From Neocallimastix lanati (nom. inval.) (lineage: Eukaryota > Neocallimastigomycota > Neocallimastigomycetes > Neocallimastigales > Neocallimastigaceae), in the NCBI GenBank assembly GCA_016946835.1, contig JACVTC010000118.1:122501-160000 (forward strand): a DNA stretch of 37,500 nt, given 5' to 3'. Within the stretch, counting starts at the first letter, position 1, and every line of letters begins with the position of its first letter. Of this stretch, positions 15,558-29,036 are shown in pieces. The position numbers and the translations under genes were made by a program. The notes under the pieces were generated by a model. That model had not been told where the DNA came from. It saw only the letters and a list, made by a program, of their open reading frames with translations, and ran no database searches.

Positions 15558-17781
15558 AAAATATAAATTACAAGTTAAAATATTTTTATGTAATATAATT
15601 TCTTTTTTTTAAAAAAAAAAAAAAAAAAAAAAAGTAAACTTTTAAAAGGTTAATAATAAAAGAAGAATATAATTAAAAATCTTTTCTAATACATTATGTA
15701 AAAAAAAAAAAAAATTATTTATAAAACAAAATTATAATATCTTAACATATACATGTACCCAAATTATATAACAGCAATAACATATTTAGGTGTATTAAAA
15801 TTTAGTACTTAATATATAATTGCTATAGAAATTTATAGTTTTTATAAATAAAAATAATTTCTCTATATTTATAATTATTGATTTAAGCATTAGTTTTATT
15901 ATTAAAATCAATTATTGAAATCAATATATATAACTTATTAATTTACAATTTTATTGTCCTTCCCTAAAATACATTTAATCATCTGTCAAATTAAAATTAT
16001 ACATTTAATTATTTATATATTTAATTATTAATATATAATTTGTTGTAATTATTTGGTAATATTTATTTATTATTTATGTTGTTTTTTTCAGCTATAAAAA
16101 AAATACATATAAATATATATGTATGTATATATTTGTCAATTTCACTAAAGGTTTAATATAAATTTAATAACTTTAGTAAAATATTATTATATGAAATATA
16201 ATCCATTAATTGTATTAATATCAATAAAATAGACTTAATTACAGTTTGTAATTTATAGATGCAAAAATTGATCTTCAAAATTAAAATTATTGTATATTAT
16301 AACTATAGTTATTAATAATAGATATTCATTATTTAGTTATTGATTATATAATTATAATCTAATAGCATGTATCAATTAAAAATAAATAAAAATTAATACA
16401 ATTAAAATATGTTATACTAAACTAATTTTGTTTAAATAGTATATAAATTATATATAAATTATAATTTATATCTTTAATGTAATTAAAATTTTAATATTTT
16501 ATATTATAGCATATCTATTTATTAAAATTGTATTAAAATAAATAGTATTGGTAAATACTTAGCTTATTTATCTTCTTAAAAAAATTTTTTTTTTTTTTAT
16601 TAAAAAGTTTAAAAGGTTAAATTTGTATATCAATTTATAATTTTGGATAAATTTTAAAATAATTATAACTATACTTAATTTTCATAATATTAAAATAATA
16701 TCAAAATAAAATAAAACAAAAAAAAAAAAATTAAAGAAATATATATAGTATATTGTTAATAAAAAATGAATTAAAGTATTTATATTAGAAAAGAGTATTT
16801 AGAGAAAGGAAATAATATCTTGGTTTTTATATTTTTATATTTATTTCATTCTTTAATTTTTTAATATTTTATTTAAAAAAAAAAAAAGTTTAATAATAAT
16901 ATATATACATTGACATTACAAAAATAAGTTAATTATTATTATTAATACTACATGGATTTATCTAAAAATATGGTCGCTCCATTATTACTATTCGGTTTTT
17001 TTATAAAACAAAAATGATGATTTAATTAAAAAATAAATAAATAATTATAAAAATTAATTATTTATAATACAAATTAAATTTTATGTAGTATAATATATTA
17101 TAATATATTGATGTGTATATCATTTTAAAGTTAATTTTAAACCAAATAAAATTCATTAATATTCAAATAAACTTTACTCATATTCTTCTTACATGTTGAT
17201 ATAAATTTAACTATATACTAATTTAATAATAATTTAAAAATCAGTAATCTATAATTGTACACAATCAATATTAATTATAATAATTTACAAAAAAAAAAAA
17301 TTTTTTTTTTTTTTTTTGTTTCATTTTTTTTATTATTATTATTATTATTATTTTTTTTTTTTTTTTTTTTTTTTGGATATTACTTAATAACAATTACTAT
17401 TTTAATTTCTATTTAATTTGGAATCACTAAATAATAGAAATAGGTAAATTAATTTTTTTTTTTTTTTTAATTGTTTCATGATTAATTTTTAAATAAATTT
17501 TTTAAATAAAAGGTCAATATTTTAATTAAAATAAATGGAAACTACATTTATTTATATCAATAATTTATTAAAATGTAAAATTATATAAAGCTAAAAGAAC
17601 AAAAATTTAAATCATTAAAAGTAGTTTATCGTTTTTCATTTTTATTTTTTCATCACTTATTATATTAAATACTTTAAATATTAATTTTTAAACTACATAA
17701 ATATGAATACTATTTTATATGATAATAATATAAGCATCAATTATAGATTAAAATAAATTATATATTATATTTATTTAATTG

Positions 17782-17831
<50 letters not shown>

Positions 17832-18398
17832 TACCCTACTTTAAATTTATACATAAAAACATTAATTTAATTTCTATTCCATAATAATAAAAATAATAAT
17901 AATTGAAAATTATATAGATGACGATGAAATAGAAAATATACAATTATGAATTTATTTTTTCTTTTACAATTTTATACAATTCATATACATGCATTCATAT
18001 CTAAAATAATAAAAATTTAAATTAAATATATACCAAATAAATATATTACTTTATCATAATAAAAAGGTTATATTCAAAATTATACAATTAAATAGCAATA
18101 AAATATTTATTTATCTCAATTATAGTGTAATAAGGAAAATTTAAATTCAACAATACCCTATATTCCATCAAATTATAAAATATATCATTATATTCATTTA
18201 ATTTTATTCATGCATATTATTTGATATTTTATATAAAGTCATATTAGCGAAAAGGTAAATTTTTATATTAATTTAATTTAAGATAAAATTGTTTAATATT
18301 TTAAATACTAATAAGATTACTTATCTACATATATATATATAATTATTAGAACTATTAGATAAAAATAGCATTTAATATTCCATATTATTAATTTAATA
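14546..18398. other. Long noncoding spacer upstream of the SET1-like gene
   Basis: About 3.9 kb of AT-rich DNA with poly-A runs at about 15503-15555, 15614-15633 and 17780-17827, and TTA/poly-T near 17298-17374. A 21-codon ORF at 16952 (MDLSKNMVAPLLLF start) is isolated and not supported as a gene. No RNA gene recognised. Confidence 0.65.
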
Positions 18399-18748
18399 AT
18401 GATTTCTGAAACCAAAAAAGAAAAAAAAATTCCAACAGTAACAGTAAAAAAAAATGTAAACATTTTTTTATTTAAATATATTTATTTTATGTATCTTATT
18501 AAATTAAAATAAAATATTATCAATTCTAATAATAAGAAACCAGACCCTCGTAAAAAAATTGAATGGTATGAATTAGCAGGACATAGAAATAGAAAATTAA
18601 TACATACCTTTTCACCTGTTGTATTCGAGGTATATATTAAATTATTCATTATTATATATATGATAAATTTCATAATTAAATATAATATCTATTATGATAT
18701 AATTTTTTCTTTCTTTTTTTTTCTTCCTTTTCCTTTTTTTTTTTTTTT

Positions 18749-18779
<31 letters not shown>

Positions 18780-20140
18780 TTTTATTTTTTTTTTTTGAAT
18801 AATATATTTAATATTTTACAAAATAAATTCCCTTACATGAAATATATGGAATATATAACTTTATATGTATATATATATATATTAAAGGAAGAAAATATAA
18901 TACCAACATTATTAATTAAGAATTTACCTGATACATATTCAAGCAATGAATTATACAATTTATGTAATGGGTTTGGTCCTATCGAGAGCTATCATTATGA
19001 ATCATTATGTAATATAGGATCAGTAACTTATAATATAAAGAATAGAAGTGGAAAAATACCAAGAAATGCACTTCTTACATTAACAGGTTCTTATGTTAAA
19101 AATAAACATATCAAAGTAGAATTTGATAAAGATGGTATGGTACTAATTTTGTATATTAAAATTAATTATTTTACCTTATGTTAATAATATATATAAATGT
19201 TAAATAATTTCATTATGGTTATAATATTAAAATTTTTTAATATTTATAATATAATTATTATTCCTTTAATATAATTAATTCATTATTTAATTTGTAATAA
19301 ATGATTATTATAAATAAATTAAAATATTAAGAATTAAAATTTAAAGAACTTTCAAAAAAGAAAAAAGAGGAATTAAAGAAAAAAGAGGAATTAAAGAAAA
19401 AAGAAGAATTAAAACTAAAAAAGGAAAATGAAAAGAAAAACAATGAAGAAAATAAAAAAATCGAAGAGGAAAATAAACAAAAACTAGCAGCCATATCAAA
19501 AATAGATAATCATAAAAATGAAAATGAAGAATTAAAATATTCATCTGCGAGTACTAAAGATAATACCGATAATAAATATGATTATGGTTCAAAGAAACAA
19601 GATAGTTATAAAAATTCATGGAATGATGATAGAAATTATAAACGTTCCTATGAACAAACCGATTACTTAAAATATAATAATAAAAGTGATAGAGATGGAT
19701 ACGACCGACATTATTATATAAATGAAAAAAATAGAAATGATACAAATCTATATGGAAAAGAAAAATTGGATAAATTGCAAGCTGCTGATCGATTAAAACA
19801 AATTGAAATAGAAAAGGCAAAATTACAAAAAATAATTAACGAAAAAGAAGCATTAATGAAAAAAAATGAATCTATTGATATCAATAATTCCACAAAAATT
19901 AAAAAAGATTCAATAAATAATAAATCCCTAAATAACGTTGATGGTATTAATATTAAAAACTTTTGCAATTTTTAAAAAAAAAAAAAAAAAATACATATAT
20001 ATATATATAATAATAATAATAATAATAATTTCAATATTAATTAAAATATTATAATGAAAATAATAATTAGTAGATAAAATAATAAATATTAATCATGAAC
20101 AAGAATTAAATAAATTGGATAATAAAATAAATGGTATTTT

Positions 20141-20203
<63 letters not shown>

Positions 20204-20247
20204 TTATTTGATTAAAAATAAAATAATTAATATTATATTATCATTAC

Positions 20248-20300
<53 letters not shown>

Positions 20301-22814
20301 GTATTATTAGTATTATTAGTATTATTATTAGTATTTTTATTATTATTAGTATTATTATTATTATTAGTATTATTATATATAATTATATTTTATCCTATTA
20401 ATTATCCTTATACATATATTATTATCTATCATTAATAAATTATTTCTATACCAAAATATAATTAAAGATATAGAGATGGAACATAATGGGCCAAATACGA
20501 AAGATGAATTAATTGAGTATACACAATCAATATTAATTGATGAATTAAAAAAAGCTTTTATAAAAGATTTAAAAATACGAATAGTAGGACAAATTGTGCA
20601 TAATTATTTAGCTCCTGAATATAATAAATCACTAAGCTCAAGATTACTAGATAATATAATAAATAATGATAACATTGGAAGTGACACATCAAAAGATCAA
20701 AATGAAAGTAGAAATTCACCAAACGGGCAAGCCTTTAATTTATCAAATGATGAAGATTTAAAAAATAAAATAACAACGGAAAAAGATAGCTATACCAGCA
20801 ACACAATTAAATTAAATAATAATAGTAGTAGTATGATTAGTTTTCTTAATAACGTAAAAATTAAGAAAAAAAATCTTCCATCATTTAAAAAACATAAATT
20901 ATTGGATGATACAAGTAGTTCCCAAGAAAGAAATAATAGGAAAAAACGATTAACTCATCAAACAACAAAAAGAGTAAAGAAACCTATCAAGAAACATAAT
21001 ATAGAATTTACTGATTCCAGTGAAGATGAAGAGGAAGAAGATAATAATATGAATATGAATAATGATGATAATATTTCAATTTCCTCATTAGAATCAAACA
21101 CAGATCATGAAAAAAGTAATGATAATATGGACATTGACAATATGGAATTATCAGATGATAATGGAGATTCGGATTCTTCCTACGATGAAATTGTTCGTGG
21201 AAGATCAAAAATGAGAAAAGAAAGATTAAAGAAGCGTAATTCAAGATCTCAATCAAAAAATATATCATTATCTTCATCTCGATCTCGGTCAAGATCACGA
21301 TCCTATTCTGTTTCCTATTCACCCTCCAAAAATAATAAAAGTAATACTACTAACAATAAAGCTATTTATAATAGTAGTGATGTTGAAATGGAAAATATTT
21401 CAAGAAAAAGTTTTGATGATACTGAATTAACAGATACAGATGAAGAAGAAGAAGAAGAAGAAGAAACTACGAATAATAATATGTTAACAGATACAGAAAG
21501 TTCAAGTGAAGAAGAAGTTCATTTGGGAACAAACTTTAATAAAAGGGAAAATATTGATTATACTTCATCCTCATCTTCAGATTTTGAAGAGAATAATCAA
21601 ACCCGTAAATCATCTAAGAATAATAGAAAAAGAAGTAACAGTAAACTATCAAAAGAAATTAAAAGGAAAAAAGATAATAAGAATAAGAAATCCGGTCGAA
21701 CTAATTTAAAAAGAAAAAAAATGGAATCAGAAATGAATGATGAAAGTATAGATGACGCGAATATTGAAGATTCATCTAAATCAAATAAAAAAAAGAAAAA
21801 AGCTAAAAAAAAAAATAATAATAATATATATGACGATAATGATGATATTTTAAGTCAACAGGAAAGAACTTTTGAAATGAGACATGAATATGATACCGAA
21901 AATAATAATAATAATAATAATAATTTACAACGATCTTTTATTAATGATTTAAGAAAAAATATAATTGAAAAAAAAATAAATCGATCACGTCAAAATAGTA
22001 TTAATAGTTTTAGAGATGAAGGTATGTATAAAGGTATAATATATATATATATATATTTCTTTTGTTACTATATATATATATTTATATATTTCAAATTACA
22101 TATTATTCACAATATCTATATATATATATATATTTTTAAAATTAATATCAAAAAAAATTTTATTTTTTTTTTTTTTTTACTACTCATTGCATTAATTTTA
22201 TATCATATATGTAACAAAAAAAAAAAAAAAAATCAAAAAGAATCTACATTTTCAGAGGATTCAAGTAGAGAAATAAGTAGTGTTCATAGTCTCTCTCTAG
22301 ATGATACTCAAAAATATTTTATAAATGAAAGTGGTTGTGCCAGAACAGAACCTTATCAAAAAATACCAGATCATATTAAGGCATTATATCTTTATCAAAG
22401 ACGTGAAAATGTTAATCATACCTCTAAAATATCATCAAGAACAAATAGAATTCATTGGAGAAAATTGAATATAGAATTAGATTATCAAAAGAAAGCGTTA
22501 CCTATTCATTCTGGTCATTCAGATGTTTCAGATATCCTTAAATTTAATCAATTAAAGGCACGTAAAAAAGAATTAAAATTTGCTAAATCAGCTATTCATG
22601 ATTGGGGATTATTTGCTATGGAAAGAATTGATGCCAATGATATGGTCATTGAATATATAGGTGAAATCATTAGACAAAAAATTGCAGATCATCGTGAAAA
22701 ACAATATGAACGTATGGGCATTGGTAGTAGTTACTTATTTAGAATTGATGATGATACAATTATTGATGCTACTAAAAAAGGAAATTTAGCTCGATTTATT
22801 AATCACTGTTGTGA

Positions 22815-22850
<36 letters not shown>

Positions 22851-22901
22851 TTTTTTTTAATTTATTTTAATTAAATTATAATTTAAAATCAATTGACATA
22901 T

Positions 22902-22944
<43 letters not shown>

Positions 22945-23486
22945 TCAATTATATAATATTATAATTATATATATATATAATTAAAAATAAAATTATTATT
23001 TTGGAATATTAAACACACACTCTCTCTCTCTAAAAAAAATATATATATATATATATATATGAATATATGTTTTATATTTTACAGCCAAATTGTAATGCGA
23101 AAATTATTACAGTAGATGGGCATAAAAAGATTGTTATTTATGCCAAAAGAGATATAGAAGAAGGAGAAGAAATTACTTATGACTACAGTAAGTTTTATTA
23201 TTATAATTATATATTATAATTATTTATTATTATCATTATTATTATTATTTATTAAACATACATATAATAATATAAAAAAAAAAAATTAATCCAATGTTAT
23301 TAATATATACATAAAAAAATAAAAAAAATAAAAATAAAAAAATAAAAATAAAAATAAAATAAAATAAACAAATAAAAAAAATAAATAAATAACTATAATA
23401 ATAATAATAATATAGAATTCCCTATTGAGGTTGATAAGATACCCTGTCTTTGTGGTGCTAAAAACTGCAGAGGATCTTTAAATTAA
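18399..23486 (+). CDS. SET1: SET1-type histone H3 lysine-4 methyltransferase (COMPASS catalytic subunit)
   Basis: Nine plus-strand exons: 18399-18455, 18537-18629, 18888-19134, 19332-19943, 20071-20133, 20474-22021, 22256-22815, 23085-23187, 23416-23486, giving 1117 residues. An in-frame stop at 18366 precedes the ATG. Order: conserved N-terminal [18 protein letters not shown] at about 55-132 ([18 protein letters not shown]); Lys/Glu coiled coil (about 133-200); a helical block [20 protein letters not shown]; a long Ser/acidic linker with an SR-rich run near residue 625; n-SET (about 899-975); SET with [29 protein letters not shown] joined to PNCNAKI, and ITYDY; post-[16 protein letters not shown]. 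Catalytic NHxC and post-SET cysteines are all present. Length and order match fungal Set1 (yeast 1080), which methylates H3K4 at active promoters. The exon 5 acceptor could instead be three bases downstream. Confidence 0.93.
20143..20198. repeat. Poly-T tract (56 T) in SET1 intron 5
   Basis: A 56-base T homopolymer, followed at 20245-20375 by a TTA array with regular GTA interruptions. Both lie inside the intron 20134-20473, which separates the coiled-coil exons from the large linker exon. Confidence 0.9.
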
Positions 23487-23666
23487 ATTAAGTTATTTTA
23501 ACCATTTTATTATTATTATCAATAAAAAAAAAAAAATAAAATAAAATAAGATAAAATAAAATAAAATAAAATATATATGATAGATTACAATAATATTTTA
23601 TATATTATTTATAAATTTACCAAAATAATAATTTATAATATCAATAAATACTATTTTTAAAAATAT

Positions 23667-23697
<31 letters not shown>

Positions 23698-23970
23698 AAA
23701 AAATATATATATATTTATTATAACTAAATAAAGAATGATAAATTATCATTCGATTAATTTAAATAAAAATAATAAATATCAATAACACCTAATGAAATAC
23801 TATTATATATTTATTTATTTATTTATATATATAATTAATTATTTATTTATTTATTTATTTATTTTAAATGTAATATAAAATATAACATTATAAATGTTTA
23901 TAATATATGAAAAAAAAATCCATTTAAAAAGATATAGATCATATTATATTTTATATTATATTTTTAATTT

Positions 23971-24022
<52 letters not shown>

Positions 24023-24351
24023 GATTTAACCCAATATTTAAATTTTACAAACTTTTAAAAAAAAAATAAAATAAAATAAAATAAAATAAAATACAAAAAA
24101 AAAATAAAAAAATAAAATACAAAAAAAAATACAAATTATTAAATTGTAATGGTATATTCATCCATATATATTATTTAAATACTATATAATGTTTGAAATG
24201 TTAATATAATATAAAAAAATATTTAAATAATAATATAATAACATACTTTTTATTTTATTATTATTATCTATTATTCGTTAGTTACTACTACTAGTTATAA
24301 TTATTTTTTTTTCCTTAATTTTTTTAAAGGATAATAAAAAAAAAAAAAAAA

Positions 24352-24393
<42 letters not shown>

Positions 24394-24688
24394 TAAAGAA
24401 TTATTGTTATTTATTATATATCTTTAATAAATAATTTTAAAATTGAATTTTTTTTTTTTTTTTTTTTTAAATTTACCTAAATACTTAAAAACAAGCTATT
24501 TAATAACTTGTTATTACTGTTTTTCTCCAAAAAAAATTTTTATATTTTTAATCCTTTATTATTTATAATATATATATATATATATCCCTCTATTAATATG
24601 AAAGAAAAAAAAAAAACATAATAATAACTATTAATTAAATAAATAGATATAAAAAGAAAATAAAATGACGATAACTTTTTTTTTTTTT

Positions 24689-24720
<32 letters not shown>

Positions 24721-24912
24721 TGAAATATATATATATTATATTATATATATTATTATTATTATTTATATTAAAAATATTTATAAATCAAGATATTCAATTT
24801 TTTAATGACTTCGATTGATCATATAATAATTTGTATTTTATTTTATAATTTTTTTATATCAATTTTATCATAAATTAAAAATGATTTAATTTATTATATT
24901 TTATTTTTAAAA
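23487..24912. other. Spacer between convergent SET1-like and VTC1-like genes
   Basis: Noncoding. It contains TTTA repeats, an AAAAT series near 23540-23575, a poly-T run at about 23973-24018, (AAT)n near 24356-24392, and facing poly-T and poly-A blocks near 24679-24720. 3' ends of both genes are expected here; AATAAA-like signals are too common to assign. Confidence 0.7.
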
Positions 24913-25407
24913 CTACAGTCTTTTTGCGATCTTTTCTTCTATAATGCGAATCCTTACAAAGGCATAATATAAATTCAAAACAATTATTGGTACTGTTAAA
25001 ATAATTAGCATAACTGTTTATTATATTTTTTAAAAAATAAAAAAATAAAATAAAATAAAAAATAAAAAATAAAAAATTATTATAATATATGTTAATGTGA
25101 TATTTTATTTAATTTAAGCATATCTATAGAGATATATATATAGATATATTTAAAATAATAATAATAATAATAATAATAATGATACTAACTTGGTCCTAAT
25201 GGATTATGATATGGTCCAGGTATACCTCTATGAATCATATTTAATCTAATTTCATACATCATAAGCCCATAAAGCATGACAACTATAGATGATATACTAA
25301 ATAATGAACCTGTAATTTTTGCTAAAGGAGATTTGTTGGCTTTTTAAATATAATATATAGAATAAATAAATAAAACGTTACCAAAAAAAAAAAAATAATA
25401 ATAATAA

Positions 25408-25442
<35 letters not shown>

Positions 25443-25751
25443 GCATATGATTAAATAAAAAAATAATAAAAATAAATAAAAAAATTACTTACATAAAATT
25501 GTAATGGCCAATGATGCTAATAAAACTGCTGTACTACACCATGCTAAAAAAGTTCTTTCATTAGAAAACCATACTTTTGGTTCAACTCTCATTGGAATTG
25601 CTATTGGTTTTCTTGTATGACTTTTCGATAAATAATACTTAGGTATAATATTTTCTGTGAGCGGATATGATACATTTTCAGGTAAGGCTTCATTTGATTT
25701 TGTCACAGCATCTGATGACATTTCAATTGGTTCTATAGTTTTAAATGACAT
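24913..25751 (-). CDS. VTC1-like DUF202 membrane protein (vacuolar transporter chaperone)
   Basis: Three minus-strand exons: 25493-25751, 25190-25339, 24913-25013, closing to 169 residues; yeast Vtc1 is 129. After a 55-residue hydrophilic N-terminus comes the family signature IPMRVEPKVWFSNERTFLAW. Three membrane helices follow: one around CSTAVLLASLAITIL, one around SISSIVVMLYGLMMY, and one around LIILTVPIIVLNLYYAF. The conserved loop IHRGIPGPYHNPLGP precedes the third. No SPX or polyphosphate-polymerase tunnel domain is present, so this is the small membrane subunit. In yeast it joins Vtc4 and Vtc2/3 to make polyphosphate and move it into the vacuole. The N-terminus is longer than in yeast and contains several Ser/Thr. 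The neighbouring SET1 gene converges on it. Confidence 0.92.
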
Positions 25752-26758
25752 TTTTATTATTTATATATATTTATATCCTCCAAATTATTTATATATATTT
25801 TATTTAATTTCTTTTTGATTTACTTTAATTTTTTTTTTTTATAAAAAAAAATAAATAATATTTATTTATTTATTTATTTATTACTATTTATGTGAATATT
25901 TATTATCTTATTAAATGTTTTGAATATCAGAAATAAAATTTCGAAATTAAATTTCATATAATATTTATAAAAAAAAAAATAATAAATAAATTTTAATATA
26001 ATTATTATAATTTCTAAAAATATTATTTTTAAAAATAATAAATTTTAAAAAATTATATGAAATGTTGACAAAATAATAGTTTAGAAATTAATTTATATTA
26101 AATTATGTTAAAAAAAATAATAATAATATTAGAAAAAAAAAATAATAATAAAAATTACCTATTGCTTTTATTATTCGGTTATTACTTTTATGCGTATATT
26201 TATAATATTGACAGTTTGTTATTTTAATTTTAATTTTCTTTTATATTTAATTTATTTTTTTAAATATAATAATTTTTTTTTTCCATTATTTTTCCTATTG
26301 ACATTTAATTATAAATTTATTTTCTGTGTTATCATTACTTTTATTGTTATATTAAATATAAGTGAATTTTATTTAAAATTTTATTAATAAAAAAAAAAGG
26401 TATAATAAAATATTAATTATATTTTTATTTTATTATTCTAATATTAATACCTATTATTGATATTATTAAATTATATAAATTATTGAATATTATAAAATAA
26501 ATATAAATATAAACTATAGAAATTATTAATAAAATCTATTATTTATCCATTAGTAGTAATAATATAAATATACTTTGTTTTAAATTTGTTTAAAATTTTT
26601 TTCTTTATTATGTTTATATTATTATTGTTATTGTTTTGATATTATTATTATTACAATTGTTCTGTTTTGTTTTGTTTTGTTTCTCTTTTTTGTTTTATTA
26701 ATTATTTTAGATTTCAAAATGATTTTTATCTTTATATATAAAAAAATAATAAAAAAAA

Positions 26759-26792
<34 letters not shown>

Positions 26793-27231
26793 TTAAATAA
26801 AATAAAATTACATATATATATATTATAATCAAAATCAAAAAAAATAATAATTAATTATTAAATAAATATATATTTTATTATGTATTATATCTTTTTCATT
26901 TTATATTTCATAGTTATCACATGTCATTTACATAAATAATTGATATTAAAAATTTTTTTTTATATATCATTAAATGTAATAAAATACAGATAATGCGCCT
27001 CAACCATGAAATATTTAATATTAAATTTTTATTTTATTTCTATATAATAAAAACATAAAAAAAAAAAAGCATATTTAAAATTTTTATATTATGTATTTAT
27101 ATAAAAAATTTATTTTCTTAATAAATATAAATTATAAAATATATATAATAATATTTAATTAGAATGCGCCCCAAATTTTTATCACTTGACATTCACAAAT
27201 TATTTTCCTTATATACAGAAAAAAAAGATTG

Positions 27232-27267
27232 ATAATTATAATTGACAATATTGTCAATTATAATTAT
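27232..27267. repeat. Perfect 36-bp palindrome with no spacer
   Basis: Left arm 27232-27249 (ATAATTATAATTGACAAT) is the exact reverse complement of 27250-27267. The arms contain a GAC/GTC core, so this is not merely an AT run. Possible roles are a binding site for a dimeric regulator or a cruciform; none is shown. Confidence 0.9.
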
Positions 27268-28834
27268 TATTTAATAATAAAAAAAAATAATAAAAAAAAA
27301 AAAACTTTAATAAAAAAAATATTAAATATTAAATATTGCTAATATAAACTTCAAAGAAATATATTAAAATCAGCCATTAATATATATTAATAATATATTG
27401 AAATATAATATAATATATGATTATAATATCTCTTTATTGAAAAAATATTTAATTTTTTCTTGAGTTTTATTTCATTATATCCACTTTTTTTATATTTTCT
27501 AATTTAATTCAATCTATTTTATATATATGAAAAGCATTTCTTTTATATAAGATAATATTTATTAGTCTCGTTTCAAAATTATTTATTTCTTAAAATATCA
27601 TCAAAATAGTTTAAAATATTTTTATATAATTCTGTTATAATAATAGAGAATGAATAACAAATGATAATCATAGAATCCATAATATTCCAAGAAGAAATAT
27701 ATCAATTTCCATTACTTCATTTTTTATAGTAAACTCAAAATACTTTACTTTCGAAGCTTCTTAAACTTTTAATATAACAAATATTCTAAATACAACCATA
27801 GTACTCCTCTAAACTATTTTAAACATTTAAAAAAAAATTATACATATATATATATATTAATCATTTTAAAGATAAAATAATAAAATATATAAAATACTAA
27901 AATTATTTATTGTTAATTTCAAAATAATTAATTCAAATTTTTTAAGTTCAAAATAATTAAATATAAATATAACTTTTTCATTATATCATAATTTTTAATA
28001 AATTAATAAATAAATAAGTTTTTATAAATATTATAAATATTATATATAGGTTACAAATTATTATAAAAAAAAAAATAAAACGAGAAAATAGAAATATAAA
28101 TAAAAGAAATAATAAAATAAAATAAAATAATTAATAATTTGGTAAAATAAGTAATAAAGAAAATTAATACTGAAAAAAAATATTGAAGTTCAAGTATTTT
28201 TTTAATTTATTGTAAAATTACGAAATATACATATACAATAGTAATACTTTTTCTAAACGATCTCAAAAATATACAAATGTTTTTAATTCTATTGAATTAT
28301 ATGTTTTTTTTTTATTTTGAATAGTTTTATTATTATATATGTATAATAATTTTCTTTTATAAAAATTTATACTATCTATTTTAATGCATTTATATAATTC
28401 TAAAAAATTATTAAAAAAACAAAAAAAAATAAATAAAATAACATTAACTTAATCTTTAAAAAAATTTTCGTCCTAATGATTAGGTTTCAAATGATTTAAC
28501 TTTAATATGCAATAAATTGCATATCATCATCATAAATTAAATATTGCTAATAATTAATTTATTATTAATAATAATTAAAATTTGGTATATTTATAAATAC
28601 ATAAAATAGTAATTTTACTTATTTCTTTTCTTTGAGGCTTAAATTTATTATAATACAAAATTTAAATTGTAATAAATGATGTTTAATTTAGATATAGTGG
28701 CTAGAATTTATGGAAAAATAATTTAAGCGGATCGATTATCCGATTTTCTATATAATATTATAATATTAAATAAAAAATAAATAGTTTATTATTTTTATTC
28801 TTTTATTCTTTTTTATTTATGTACACTTCCATTA

Positions 28835-29036
28835 TTATTTTATTTTTATTATTATTTTATTTTTATTATTATTTTATTTTTATTATTATTTTATTTTTAT
28901 TATTATTTTATTTTTATTATTATTTTATTTTTATTATTATTTTATTTTTATTATTATTTTATTTTTATTATTATTTTATTTTTATTATTATTTTATTTTT
29001 ATTATTATTTTATTTTTATTATTATTTTATTTTTAT
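28835..29036. repeat. 17-bp minisatellite, about 12 units
   Basis: Unit ATTATTATTTTATTTTT repeats head to tail about 12 times with almost no variation. The Leu/Phe/Tyr reading frame across it (from 28819) is a repeat artefact. Confidence 0.93.

Noticed and set aside
16952-17017. Short ORF MDLSKNMVAPLLLFGFF
   Set aside because: Only 21 codons, with no convincing splice partner on either side and no recognised family.
20476-22860. A single 794-codon ORF as the complete SET-domain protein
   Set aside because: It reads through two introns and stops inside the SET domain after NHCCD in a poly-A run. Splicing restores PNCNAKI, the rest of SET and post-SET, and adds the RRM upstream.
26190-26387. 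65-residue hydrophobic ORF
   Set aside because: Phe/Ile/Leu/Tyr-rich composition is what T-rich DNA gives in this frame; no motif, and no ribosome or splice context.
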